Positions 48,435-57,801 of a stretch of DNA of 64,000 nucleotides are shown one piece after another (the first letter of the stretch is position 1; each line of letters opens with the position of its first letter). A program made the translations under genes and the position numbers. This DNA comes from Pseudobutyrivibrio ruminis DSM 9787. Its GTDB lineage: Bacteria > Bacillota > Clostridia > Lachnospirales > Lachnospiraceae. The notes beneath the pieces are model-generated. The model was not told the origin of the DNA. It did not search any database and worked only from the letters and a program-made list of their open reading frames with translations. The stretch spans positions 62,001 through 126,000 of the forward strand of contig NZ_OBMR01000003.1 of NCBI RefSeq assembly GCF_900218035.1. The letters are read 5' to 3'.

Positions 48435-48878
48435 ATGGAAAAGGCAAGTTGGACAATCTATTGGAACGAATACAGTTCAGATACTTATCTGTATGGTTCG
48501 CAAATAGATTACAAAGCGAAGAATTACGTACATTTTGAAAATGAGCTGATGCCACCAGGAACAGTTATAAAGGAGTGGTATTCTCTAACCAACTATCAGG
48601 CACAGCGTATCGAACCATCCCTTCCTATCATTGATGGTGAGAGTCATTACCGCATAAAAATCAACGTACATACACCTACAGGAGGTGGATATTTGGTGCG
48701 TTTGGTTTTCTTGGATAGATACGAAAGAGAGGCAGGAGACTTTACTGTGAGAGGAACAGAGGCAGAGTTTTCATGCCCACTTAAAACCTACAGCTACAGA
48801 ATGCAGCTGATAAATGCAGGTATGACGGAATTTACATATCATTCAATTACCATTGAAGAGATTGAGGTAGAGCGATAG
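48435..48878 (+). CDS. asp3: Accessory Sec system protein Asp3
   Basis: A 147-residue beta-rich protein, at the short end for Asp3 but with family-like segments (WTIYWNEYSSDTYLYGS, ENELMPPGTVIKEWYS, YRMQLINAGMTEFTYHS). It has a carbohydrate-binding-like fold in known members and acts in the Asp1-2-3 complex. It begins immediately after the asp1 stop and overlaps the secA2 start by one base. Confidence 0.88.
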   Translation: MEKASWTIYWNEYSSDTYLYGSQIDYKAKNYVHFENELMPPGTVIKEWYSLTNYQAQRIEPSLPIIDGESHYRIKINVHTPTGGGYLVRLVFLDRYEREAGDFTVRGTEAEFSCPLKTYSYRMQLINAGMTEFTYHSITIEEIEVER

Positions 48879-51217
48879 TGAAAACTAGAAAGCTTGTAAA
48901 TAAGCTACGAAAAGAACTGAAAAAGGTAAAGGCATACAAGGAGCAGATGGAGCAGCTTACAGATCAGCAATTGTCTGGGCTAACTGCATCCTTCAAGGAG
49001 CGCTATGAGAAGGGAGAGTCCCTGGACAAGATTTTGCCAGAGGCTTTTGCTGCCATGTGCGAAGCCGACAAGCGCGTGCTGGGAATGTATCCTTTCGATG
49101 TTCAGATTATGGCAGGCGTGGCCTTACATCAGGGCTATCTGGCAGAGATGAACACAGGTGAAGGCAAGACACTTACAGCCACCTTACCTATGTATCTAAA
49201 TGGTCTTACAGGAGAAGGAGCAATCCTTGTTACAAACAATGAATACCTGGCTTTGCGAGATGCGGAGGAAATGGGACCAGCATATCGATTCATGGGCCTT
49301 TCTGTTATGGCAGGTGTAAAGCGTGATGAGGATGATAGATTCGAAAACGACGAAAAAAAAGAAATCTACAAAGCAGATATCGTATATACGACACACTCTG
49401 CTCTTGGTTTTGATTACCTTATCAACAATCTGGTAAAGTCTGCCAGCGATAGATTCTTACGTCCATTCAATTTCATAATTATTGATGAAGCTGATTCAGT
49501 ACTTCTAGACAGTGCCAGCACACCGCTTGTTATTTCAGGTGCTCCACGTGTCCAGTCCAACCTATACGAATCGGCAGATTTCTTTGTGCGTACTTTGAGG
49601 GAAAATGAGGACTACGAAGTAGAAGAGAAAAACGTATGGTTCACGGAAAAGGGACTTGAATATGCAGAAGAGTACTTTGGAATCGACAATATTTTTGCTC
49701 CAGAGTATTTCGAAATATATCGTCATTTGGTATTGGCACTTCGCGCCCACAAGATTATCGAAAAGGGCACAGAGTACATGATATCTGAAAACGGTGAAGT
49801 TGCACTTATCGACGCCAGCTCAGGACGTACCTTAAAGGGCGTAAAGCTTCGTGGTGGTCAGCATCAGGCTATTGAATGCAAGGAGCGCTTGGAGCTTTCA
49901 CAGGAAAATCGTTCCATGGCATCCATCACATATCAGAATTTCTTCTCTATGTTCCCAAAGATGTCGGGCATGAGCGGAACTATCTACGATGCAAAGGACG
50001 AGTTATATGATGTTTATGGCAAACAGGTAGTAGTTATTCCTACCAACAACCCAATCCAGCGAGTGGATTGTCCGGATTGGTATTTCAGCGATTCGAAAAA
50101 GCAGTTTGAGGCTGCCATTCGTCTGGCTGTCAAAAAGCATGATACAGGCCAGCCGGTTCTTATTGTTACAACTATGATTGCAGATACTGAAATCATTTCG
50201 CATTTGCTGGTAGAAAAGGGATTGCCACATTCGGTGCTCAATGCCAACAACGCATTCTGGGAGGCTGATATTATCAAAGAAGCTGGCCAGATGGGAGCTA
50301 TGACAGTTGCCACATCCATGGCAGGACGTGGTACGGATATCAAGCTTGGACCAGGTGTAAAGGAACTGGGAGGCCTTGCTGTTATTGGTGTGGGTCGAAT
50401 GTTAAACATCCGCGATGAGCGCCAGGCAAGAGGTCGTTCCGGAAGACAGGGTGATCCTGGATACAGCAGGTTCATTGTATCTTTGGAGGACGATATTGTT
50501 GAAAAGGGTACTGACCTGGAGAAGATTCAGAAATACATCGACGGAACAAAACGTATAAGCGATAGAAAAATAAAGCGAATTGTTAATAGCGCTCAAAAGA
50601 TAAATGAAGAGCTTGGCAGTACAAACAGAAAGACTTCAAAGGACTACGATGTAGTACTTCAATTGGAACGTAAGCTGATGTACGACACCAGAGACATGTT
50701 GCTTGATGGTGGTACTGTAGAAAAGGACCGTCTTCTTCGTATAGCAGAGGACAATGTTGATCTGTTTTTGAAGGAGAATAAGGAGTTGGATGTAACCACA
50801 CTGAATCGTTATCTGTTGGATAACATCTCCTACAGAATGGAGAAGGATTCGGGCTATCTCAATCTTAAAAACAGAAACAGAGTGAAGGCATATATCATGG
50901 CAAGAGTGGAGCAGTCCCTTGAGGAAAAGAAGGCATCCATTGACTCAGAAAGTGCCATGAACGACTTCGTTAGAGTATCAGCTTTATCTGCAATTGATGA
51001 GGCTTGGATTGAGCAGGTTGACTATTTGCAGCAGTTGCAGGCTGCGGTTTCAGGACGAAGCAGTGCTCAGCGAAATCTTATGTTTGAGTATCATGCGGAG
51101 GCTTTGGAATCATTTAGAAAAATGGAAAACTCCATCAAGCGAAATATCATCAGAAATGTATTGCTTTCGGAAGTAAGCATGGATAAAAAGAACCGATTAC
51201 ACATCATACTTCCATAA
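48878..51217 (+). CDS. secA2: Accessory Sec ATPase SecA2
   Basis: A 779-residue motor ATPase dedicated to the adhesins. DEAD-type motor with Walker A GEGKT (92-99 region), FIIIDEADSVLLD, preprotein-crosslinking region, MSGMSGTIYDAKDEL and SMAGRGTDIKLG, GRSGRQGDPG. It lacks the Cys-rich C-terminal tail of housekeeping SecA and is shorter, as expected for SecA2. It starts at GTG 48878 overlapping the asp3 stop, with GAGGT upstream. Confidence 0.94.
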   Translation: MKTRKLVNKLRKELKKVKAYKEQMEQLTDQQLSGLTASFKERYEKGESLDKILPEAFAAMCEADKRVLGMYPFDVQIMAGVALHQGYLAEMNTGEGKTLTATLPMYLNGLTGEGAILVTNNEYLALRDAEEMGPAYRFMGLSVMAGVKRDEDDRFENDEKKEIYKADIVYTTHSALGFDYLINNLVKSASDRFLRPFNFIIIDEADSVLLDSASTPLVISGAPRVQSNLYESADFFVRTLRENEDYEVEEKNVWFTEKGLEYAEEYFGIDNIFAPEYFEIYRHLVLALRAHKIIEKGTEYMISENGEVALIDASSGRTLKGVKLRGGQHQAIECKERLELSQENRSMASITYQNFFSMFPKMSGMSGTIYDAKDELYDVYGKQVVVIPTNNPIQRVDCPDWYFSDSKKQFEAAIRLAVKKHDTGQPVLIVTTMIADTEIISHLLVEKGLPHSVLNANNAFWEADIIKEAGQMGAMTVATSMAGRGTDIKLGPGVKELGGLAVIGVGRMLNIRDERQARGRSGRQGDPGYSRFIVSLEDDIVEKGTDLEKIQKYIDGTKRISDRKIKRIVNSAQKINEELGSTNRKTSKDYDVVLQLERKLMYDTRDMLLDGGTVEKDRLLRIAEDNVDLFLKENKELDVTTLNRYLLDNISYRMEKDSGYLNLKNRNRVKAYIMARVEQSLEEKKASIDSESAMNDFVRVSALSAIDEAWIEQVDYLQQLQAAVSGRSSAQRNLMFEYHAEALESFRKMENSIKRNIIRNVLLSEVSMDKKNRLHIILP

Positions 51218-51241
51218 AAGTTTGGCAGAAAAGGGGCATAT

Positions 51242-52738
51242 ATGATTTACAACTTTAATCTAGGAATAGGATGGGCCAGCTCAGGGGTGGAGTATGCTCA
51301 AAGCTACAGAGCAAAGGTACTTCGAAACATAGGAGCTGAGGCAAAGTTCATATTTTCAGATATGTTTTCCAAGGATAATCTTATCGATATGACCAGAAAT
51401 ATTGGTTTTGAGGATGATGAGATTATTTGGTTATACACATTCTTTACGGATTTTAAGCCGAGCTCTGTCACCTATACCTTGGATGATTTGAAAGGGACAC
51501 TTGGAGATAAATCTTTTTCCTATGAGCGAGATGGCAAAATAGGAAAGCTGATTTTTGAGGGGGATAATAATTTCTACAGAGTCTACTTCGTAAATACGGA
51601 GGAGGATTTCGTTCATCGTGTGGAAATGGTTTCCAGAGGATGTTTGGTGCGCAAGGACTATTTCATGTCTAAGCGTGTGTTCTCGGAATACTATGCTCCA
51701 CTTGATGGCAAGGCACATCTGTATCACAGACGATTCTTCAATCAGGATGGTAGCCTTGCTTACGAGGAAATCAATGATGATGACAATGTCATGTACAAAT
51801 TCCCAGATAAATTAATATGTTCAAAGGAAGAGCTTGTAGGTTATATGACAAGCAAGCTTGGGCTTACCAGCGATGATATTGTAATAATCGATAGAACCAC
51901 AGGCCAGGGCCAGGCTATTCTTGAAAATGTTGGAGATGCAAAGGTTGGAATTGTCATTCACGCAGACCATTTTAGCGAAGGGGCTACGGATGATGATTAT
52001 ATCTTGTGGAACAATTACTATGAGTATTCATTCTCGATGCATGATGAAATAGATTTCTACATCACTGCGACGGAAGACCAGCGAAAGCTGTTGCTGCAGC
52101 AGTTTGATAAGTACTGCGGGGCCAAGCCTAATATTGTAACTATTCCGGTGGGCGCTCTTACTGAGCTTAAATACCCAGCAGGTGAGAGAAAGCCGCATTC
52201 TTTAATTACAGCATCACGCCTTGCCACTGAAAAGCACGTTGATTGGATGATAGATGCAGTGGCAGCTGCACATGATAGGGTGCCTGATATTTCGTTAGAT
52301 ATCTACGGCAAAGGTGCTGCTGAAAAGGATTTGAAGGAAAAGATAAAGTCCTTGGGAGCTGATTCGTATATACGATTGATGGGACAGCATGACCTGACAG
52401 ATGTATATACAAGGTACGAAGCATATCTATCAGCGTCTACCAGTGAAGGCTTTGGACTTACATTGATGGAGGCTATTGGTTCGGGACTTCCAATTATCGG
52501 TTTTGATGTTCGTTACGGTAATCAGAATTTCATCGACCAGGGAAAGAATGGCTACAAGTTGCCTTATGCCATAGGAATGGAAAAGGGTCGCAGGCAGAAG
52601 GCCATGGTTGATGCAATTTGTAAATTGTTTACAGAAGAGGATTTGGAAAAGATGCATAAGCATTCTTATTCAAAGGCTAAGAAATATCTTGCAAGTGAAG
52701 TGGAGGCAAAATGGAAAAAACTAATAGAAACGACATAG
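51242..52738 (+). CDS. gtfA: Adhesin glycosyltransferase GtfA
   Basis: A 498-residue GT4-type enzyme that, with GtfB, adds the first GlcNAc to Ser/Thr of serine-rich adhesins. Family features: MIYNFNLGIGWASSGVEYAQ at the start, a GtfA-specific beta insertion (about 60-160), and the retaining GT-B C-domain (TASRLATEKHVDWMIDA, YGKGAAEKDL, SASTSEGFGLTLMEAIGSGLP). The start follows AAAGGGG. It overlaps gtfB by 28 bases. Confidence 0.93.
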   Translation: MIYNFNLGIGWASSGVEYAQSYRAKVLRNIGAEAKFIFSDMFSKDNLIDMTRNIGFEDDEIIWLYTFFTDFKPSSVTYTLDDLKGTLGDKSFSYERDGKIGKLIFEGDNNFYRVYFVNTEEDFVHRVEMVSRGCLVRKDYFMSKRVFSEYYAPLDGKAHLYHRRFFNQDGSLAYEEINDDDNVMYKFPDKLICSKEELVGYMTSKLGLTSDDIVIIDRTTGQGQAILENVGDAKVGIVIHADHFSEGATDDDYILWNNYYEYSFSMHDEIDFYITATEDQRKLLLQQFDKYCGAKPNIVTIPVGALTELKYPAGERKPHSLITASRLATEKHVDWMIDAVAAAHDRVPDISLDIYGKGAAEKDLKEKIKSLGADSYIRLMGQHDLTDVYTRYEAYLSASTSEGFGLTLMEAIGSGLPIIGFDVRYGNQNFIDQGKNGYKLPYAIGMEKGRRQKAMVDAICKLFTEEDLEKMHKHSYSKAKKYLASEVEAKWKKLIETT

Positions 52739-54063
52739 TTTTGTTGTTCGACTATTTTAATATGGGTAGCCAGGATTTGCTTTTCTCATTTCAGAATGCA
52801 GATTATGAGGTGAAGGCGGTCACAATCAATGACGATGGCTTTCTGCCTGATGGCGTGGAAAATGTGTTTGAGCATTTTCTGGGAGATTTTAAGAAGGCGG
52901 AAGGCTGTCCTAGAAAGCCTCTTTACTTCAACCAGATTCAGGTACCAAAGTATTGGCAAATCAGTGGCAACAATACCAGTGGAAGCATTCACGATAAAGC
53001 GAAGGAGAGAGGTAGAATCTTTTACGCTGAGCCTAAGAATAAAAGGTTTGTTAAGGTGGTGGATTGGCTTGATGATGCTGGCAAAGTCAGAGCCAGCGAC
53101 CACTATAATAAATATGGCATGCTTTACGCCAGAACTATCTTTAATAAAAAGTCACAGAAGGTAAGCAAGTCATATTTTAATGGTAATGGCCAGGAAATCA
53201 TTGTTGAAAACTTTGTTACAGGAGACATCATTTTAAATATTGATGATCAGTCCCTGTTCTTCAAAAATCGCACGGAGTTTGTGGTTTACTATCTGAAATC
53301 CCTGGGGCTTGAGAATCACAGAATATTCTTTAACTCTTTGTCGGTTCCATTTTTTGTATCGAATGCTTTACCACCTTTATCAGATGGAAGGGAAGATATA
53401 CTGTTTTGGCAGGAGGCAACCCATGATGCAATTCCAGGCAATATGCTTTTGATTTTCGACGGTAAGGCTAACAGATGCAAGAGGGTAATAGTGCAAAATC
53501 ACCCATCTTATGAGCGTCTTAGAATGCTTAATGCCCCTGAGGACAAAATGGATGAGCTTGGCTATATCTATTCATTTAAAAAGAAAAACATGGGTAGACC
53601 ATCTGCCCTTATTTGTACAAATACAGAAAACGTTGAAAAGCTGAAGGAACTTGTGGAGGCGTTGCCTGAGATGAAGTTCCATGTGACCGCGCTTACAGAA
53701 ATGTCCGCAAAGCTTTTGGCACATGAGAAATATGACAATGTGGTGATGTATCCAAATGTGAAAATGTCTACATTGGATAGACTTTTCTGGGAGTGTGATT
53801 TCTTCCTCGATATCAATCGTGAGGGAGAAATTGTTGATGCAACTAGAAAAGCATTTCTTCATAATCAGCTTATTCTGACATTTAACGAAACTGCCCACGG
53901 ATTGACGTATACAGCCCGTGAAAATCGTTTTGAGGCGAAACAGTACCTCAAAATGACAGAAAGAATAAAAAGTCTATTAAAAGACGAGAATCAGCTTAAA
54001 ACTGCGGTTTATAGCCAGCAAAGATACGCATTGAATGCATCTGTAGATGATTATACATTTTAG
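52711..54063 (+). CDS. gtfB: Glycosyltransferase-stabilising protein GtfB
   Basis: A 450-residue partner of GtfA with an inactive GT-B-like fold that recognises the adhesin and stabilises the complex. Family-like segments include IVLLFDYFNMGSQDLLFSFQ, LYFNQIQVPKYWQISGNN and FLDINREGEIVDATRKAFLHN. Its start lies inside gtfA, so translation is coupled. Last gene of the operon; no Asp4/Asp5-like small genes follow. Confidence 0.92.
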   Translation: MEKTNRNDIVLLFDYFNMGSQDLLFSFQNADYEVKAVTINDDGFLPDGVENVFEHFLGDFKKAEGCPRKPLYFNQIQVPKYWQISGNNTSGSIHDKAKERGRIFYAEPKNKRFVKVVDWLDDAGKVRASDHYNKYGMLYARTIFNKKSQKVSKSYFNGNGQEIIVENFVTGDIILNIDDQSLFFKNRTEFVVYYLKSLGLENHRIFFNSLSVPFFVSNALPPLSDGREDILFWQEATHDAIPGNMLLIFDGKANRCKRVIVQNHPSYERLRMLNAPEDKMDELGYIYSFKKKNMGRPSALICTNTENVEKLKELVEALPEMKFHVTALTEMSAKLLAHEKYDNVVMYPNVKMSTLDRLFWECDFFLDINREGEIVDATRKAFLHNQLILTFNETAHGLTYTARENRFEAKQYLKMTERIKSLLKDENQLKTAVYSQQRYALNASVDDYTF

Positions 54064-54262
54064 CTAATTGAGCCAAAGTTTCAAACAACTCTCTTGTTTG
54101 ATAAAAATGCACAAAAATCACTCCTGATTTTCTACTAACTGTACAACGAATTTGTTTGTATTGGTGTCTAAATTGTGTTTTAATAATAACGGACTGTTTG
54201 AAAACCCCGTTTTTTACAGACAGACAAATCAAAAGTTATATATATGTTAGGAGGATTTTGAA

Positions 54263-56902
54263 ATGGCTAACAAATGGGTCTACATGTTTAGCGAAGGCGA
54301 CATGACAATGCGCAATCTTTTAGGAGGAAAAGGTGCAAACCTTGCTGAAATGACAAGCATTGGACTTCCAGTACCACAGGGCTTCACAATCACAACAGAA
54401 GCTTGTACACAGTACTATGAGGATGGTCGCAAGATTAATGATGAAATCATGGCTCAGGCTATGGAAGGTGTTAAGAAAATGGAGGAGATCAACGGCAAGA
54501 AGTTCGGAGATCTTAAGAATCCACTTTTAGTTTCAGTTCGTTCAGGTGCTCGTGCATCTATGCCAGGTATGATGGATACAATCCTTAACCTTGGTCTTAA
54601 TGATGAAGTAGTTGCAGCTATGATCGCTGGTAACCCAGATCCAGCTTTCGAGCGTTTCGTATATGATTCATACAGACGTTTTATTCAGATGTTCTCAGAT
54701 GTAGTTATGGAAGTAGGTAAGAAGTACTTCGAGCAGCTCATCGATGAGATGAAGGAGAAGAAGGGTGTTAAGTTTGACGTTGAGCTTTCAGCAGCAGACC
54801 TTAAGGAGCTTGCTGAGCAGTTCAAGGCTGAGTACAAGAATCAGCTCGGTTCTGATTTCCCATCAGATCCAGTAGAGCAGTTAAAGCTTGCTATCGAAGC
54901 AGTATTCCGTTCATGGGATAACCCACGTGCAAACGTTTACAGAAGAGACAACGACATCCCTTACTCATGGGGTACAGCAGTTAACGTAATGCCTATGGTA
55001 TTCGGTAACTTAAATAATGAATCAGGTACTGGTGTTGCATTCACTCGTGACCCAGCTACTGGTGAGAATAAGCTTATGGGTGAGTTCCTTATCAACGCAC
55101 AGGGCGAGGACGTAGTTGCTGGTGTTCGTACACCAATGCCAATCGCTCAGATGGAGAAGGAGTTCCCAGAGGCATACGCAGAGTTCATCAAGGTATGTGA
55201 GACTCTTGAGAATCACTACCATGATATGCAGGATATGGAGTTCACAGTAGAGAACAAGAAGCTTTACATGCTCCAGTGCCGTAACGGTAAGAGAACAGCT
55301 CCAGCTGCTCTTAAGATTGCTTGTGATCTTGTTGATGAAGGACACAAGACTCCAGAAGAGGCTGTAGCAATGATCGACCCACGTAACCTTGATACACTTC
55401 TTCACCCACAGTTCGAGGCTGCTGCTCTTAAGGCTGCAACACCTCTTGGAAAGGGTCTAGGTGCATCTCCAGGTGCTGCATGTGGTAAGGTTGTATTCAC
55501 AGCTGACGATGCAGAAGCTTGGGCTGCTAGAGGAGAGAAGGTAGTTCTTGTACGTCTTGAGACATCTCCAGAAGATATCACAGGTATGAAGGCTGCTCAG
55601 GGTATCCTTACAGTTCGTGGTGGTATGACATCACACGCTGCCGTTGTTGCTCGTGGTATGGGTACATGCTGTGTATCTGGTTGCGGCGACATCGCTATGG
55701 ATGAGGAGAACAAGAAGTTCACTCTTGCAGGCACAACATTTACAGAGGGTTCTGAAATTTCTATCGATGGTACAACAGGTAACATCTATGCTGGTATCAT
55801 CCCAACAGTTGATGCTACAATCGCTGGTGAGTTCGGTCGTGTAATGGCTTGGGCTGACGAGTTCAGAACACTTAAGGTTAGAACAAATGCAGATACTCCA
55901 GCTGATGCTAAGAAGGCTAGAGAGCTTGGTGCAGAAGGTATCGGTCTTTGCCGTACAGAGCACATGTTCTTCGAAGCTGACAGAATCGCAGCATTCCGTG
56001 AGATGATCTGCTCAGATACAGAGGAAGAGCGAGAGGTTGCTCTTGATAAGATTCTTCCTTACCAGCAGGGAGACTTCAAGGCTCTTTACGAAGCACTTGA
56101 GGGATGCCCAGTTACAATCAGATTCCTTGATCCACCTCTTCACGAATTCGTTCCTACAGAGGATGCTGATATCGAGAAGCTTGCAAAGGCTAAGAACAAG
56201 TCAGTAGAGGAAATCAGAAATATCTGCGAGTCACTCCACGAGTTCAACCCAATGATGGGTCATAGAGGATGCCGTCTTGCAGTTACATATCCTTCAATTG
56301 CTAAGATGCAGACAAAGGCTGTTATCCGTGCAGCACTTGAAGTACAGAAGGCTCATCCAGATTGGAATGTTAAGCCTGAAATCATGATCCCACTTGTATG
56401 TGAGGTTAAGGAGCTTAAGTATGTTAAGGACGTTGTTGTAGAGACAGCTGATGCTGAAATCGCAGCAGCAGGCGCTAAGCTTGAGTACGAAGTTGGTACA
56501 ATGATCGAGATTCCACGTGCTGCTCTTACAGCTGATGAAATCGCTAAGGAAGCTGACTTCTTCTGCTTCGGTACTAACGACCTTACACAGATGACATTTG
56601 GATTCTCTCGTGATGATGCTGGTAAGTTCTTAAATGCTTACTATGACACAAAGATCTTCGAGAACGATCCATTTGCTAAGCTTGACCAGACAGGTGTTGG
56701 TAAGCTTATGGAGACAGCTATCAAGCTTGGTAAGCCAGTAAATCCAAAGCTTCACGTAGGTATCTGCGGTGAGCACGGTGGAGATCCATCTTCAGTAGAG
56801 TTCTGCCACAAGATTGGTCTTGACTATGTATCATGCTCTCCATTCAGAGTACCAATCGCTAGACTTGCAGCAGCACAGGCAGCTATTGCCGAGAAACACT
56901 AA
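54263..56902 (+). CDS. ppdK: Pyruvate, phosphate dikinase
   Basis: Interconverts pyruvate, ATP and phosphate with PEP, AMP and pyrophosphate; in anaerobes it serves glycolysis or gluconeogenesis. The 879-residue length is normal. N-terminal nucleotide-binding part (GGKGANLAEMT, SVRSGARASMPGMMDT), swivelling domain with phospho-His458 (GGMTSHAAVVARGMG), C-terminal PEP/pyruvate barrel (GLCRTEHMFF, FGTNDLTQMTFG, GICGEHGGDPSSVEFC). GGAGG precedes the ATG. The codon choice is strongly biased, suggesting high expression. Confidence 0.98.
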   Translation: MANKWVYMFSEGDMTMRNLLGGKGANLAEMTSIGLPVPQGFTITTEACTQYYEDGRKINDEIMAQAMEGVKKMEEINGKKFGDLKNPLLVSVRSGARASMPGMMDTILNLGLNDEVVAAMIAGNPDPAFERFVYDSYRRFIQMFSDVVMEVGKKYFEQLIDEMKEKKGVKFDVELSAADLKELAEQFKAEYKNQLGSDFPSDPVEQLKLAIEAVFRSWDNPRANVYRRDNDIPYSWGTAVNVMPMVFGNLNNESGTGVAFTRDPATGENKLMGEFLINAQGEDVVAGVRTPMPIAQMEKEFPEAYAEFIKVCETLENHYHDMQDMEFTVENKKLYMLQCRNGKRTAPAALKIACDLVDEGHKTPEEAVAMIDPRNLDTLLHPQFEAAALKAATPLGKGLGASPGAACGKVVFTADDAEAWAARGEKVVLVRLETSPEDITGMKAAQGILTVRGGMTSHAAVVARGMGTCCVSGCGDIAMDEENKKFTLAGTTFTEGSEISIDGTTGNIYAGIIPTVDATIAGEFGRVMAWADEFRTLKVRTNADTPADAKKARELGAEGIGLCRTEHMFFEADRIAAFREMICSDTEEEREVALDKILPYQQGDFKALYEALEGCPVTIRFLDPPLHEFVPTEDADIEKLAKAKNKSVEEIRNICESLHEFNPMMGHRGCRLAVTYPSIAKMQTKAVIRAALEVQKAHPDWNVKPEIMIPLVCEVKELKYVKDVVVETADAEIAAAGAKLEYEVGTMIEIPRAALTADEIAKEADFFCFGTNDLTQMTFGFSRDDAGKFLNAYYDTKIFENDPFAKLDQTGVGKLMETAIKLGKPVNPKLHVGICGEHGGDPSSVEFCHKIGLDYVSCSPFRVPIARLAAAQAAIAEKH

Positions 56903-56916
56903 TTGAAAATGCGCTA

Positions 56917-57007
56917 TTTCTGGGAACATTTGAGATCCCAAAATCTTACATACAGAAAGCTGCAAAGCTCTACTATGGAGAGCACCGCAGATTTCGGTTC
57001 CCAGAAA
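56917..57007 (+). ncRNA. Structured 3' region of ppdK mRNA
   Basis: A perfect 11-bp long-range stem (56917-56927 with 56997-57007) encloses smaller hairpins (for example around 56959-56990). It lies between the ppdK stop and the terminator at 57032. It could be an RNA-stability element or a 3'-derived small RNA; no known family is recognised. Confidence 0.4.
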
Positions 57008-57031
57008 AGCTTGAATTTAAGCTGTTTCTAG

Positions 57032-57064
57032 TATAGGGAGTCATTTTGACTCCCTATATTTTTA
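57032..57064 (+). terminator. Terminator of ppdK
   Basis: Twelve-base perfect arms (57032-57043 and 57047-57058) with a three-base loop and a T run. Confidence 0.9.
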
Positions 57065-57088
57065 CCTAAAAATGAAAAAAGTTTTGGG

Positions 57089-57100
57089 TATAAGCTTATA
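57089..57100. promoter_or_regulatory. Palindromic operator copy 1, before the XRE gene
   Basis: Perfect 12-bp palindrome TATAAGCTTATA, 128 bases before the XRE start. Confidence 0.55.
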
Positions 57101-57227
57101 GGCAAAAAAATTTTATACAAGATATATTTGATGCGTTCAGGGAATTAGTATAAGGTAATTTCAAGGACGCATTTTTTATGGGTTTTGAAAAAAGCGCAAG
57201 ATGTTGCGCATCAAGGAGGGTTTGAAA

Positions 57228-57563
57228 ATGAGCGAATTTACAGCAAAAAAGCTACGTGAAGCAAGAAATGCAGTTGGCCTGTCTCAGGATGAGGCCGCAA
57301 ATCGTATGAAAATAAGTAGAAGAAAACTTCAGGGGATAGAGGCAAATGAAAATCAAGTGACAACTGACGATATTTTGGAGTTTGCAAAACTCTATAAGGT
57401 TGATGTTAGAGAATTATTATTAGAATCCTACGCAGAGGAAAGTGAAGAGCAAATTCTTTGTAATCGATACATTTCCTTATGTAGGTTATACGACCAGCTT
57501 TCTACTAAGGATAAAGAAGATATTTTCTGGGTAATTAAGCAAAGAATTGCTGGATTAATTTAA
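57228..57563 (+). CDS. XRE-family helix-turn-helix regulator
   Basis: A 111-residue DNA-binding protein: HTH at about 5-60 (KLREARNAVGLSQDEAANRM ... RRKLQGIEANENQV) and a helical C-terminal part (EQILCNRYISLCRLYDQLSTKDKEDIFWVI). ATG 57228 follows AAGGAGGG. One palindrome lies upstream and two downstream, suggesting it represses itself and perhaps the next gene. Whether it belongs to the chromosome or the nearby mobile element is unclear. Confidence 0.85.
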   Translation: MSEFTAKKLREARNAVGLSQDEAANRMKISRRKLQGIEANENQVTTDDILEFAKLYKVDVRELLLESYAEESEEQILCNRYISLCRLYDQLSTKDKEDIFWVIKQRIAGLI

Positions 57564-57565
57564 CC

Positions 57566-57577
57566 TATAAGCTTATA
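57566..57577. promoter_or_regulatory. Palindromic operator copy 2
   Basis: TATAAGCTTATA, starting two bases after the XRE stop codon. Confidence 0.55.
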
Positions 57578-57623
57578 ACCTTAATTTTTTTAAAATATTT
57601 TCTTTTTTAAAATATGAGATGTG

Positions 57624-57633
57624 ATAAGCTTAT
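57624..57633. promoter_or_regulatory. Palindromic operator copy 3
   Basis: ATAAGCTTAT core in a slightly imperfect copy, 57 bases after copy 2 and upstream of the next gene. Confidence 0.5.
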
Positions 57634-57723
57634 AAGGTAATTTTAATTAACAAATCGCAATTTTTAGAGGCAAATTATATTTCAGGATAATAGACTAAGA
57701 CAAACGGAAATTTGACGCACTAT

Positions 57724-57750
57724 TAACTTTTGGATATAAAGTGCCGATAT
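57724..57750 (+). promoter_or_regulatory. Sigma-28-like promoter
   Basis: TAAC, 15 bases, GCCGATAT against consensus TAAA-N15-GCCGATAA; two mismatches; 51 bases before the ATG at 57802. Confidence 0.45.
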
Positions 57751-57801
57751 TACAGATATAGAAACGGATTTCTTTGGATTAATTCAAGGAGGATTGGCAT
57801 T

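Noticed and set aside
51220-51232. Fifth TGGCA box before gtfA
   Set aside because: Only one half-site, inside a 24-base gap of an operon.
54081-54101. Terminator after gtfB
   Set aside because: An 8-bp hairpin is present but followed by TAAAAATGC, not a T run; the operon end remains undefined.
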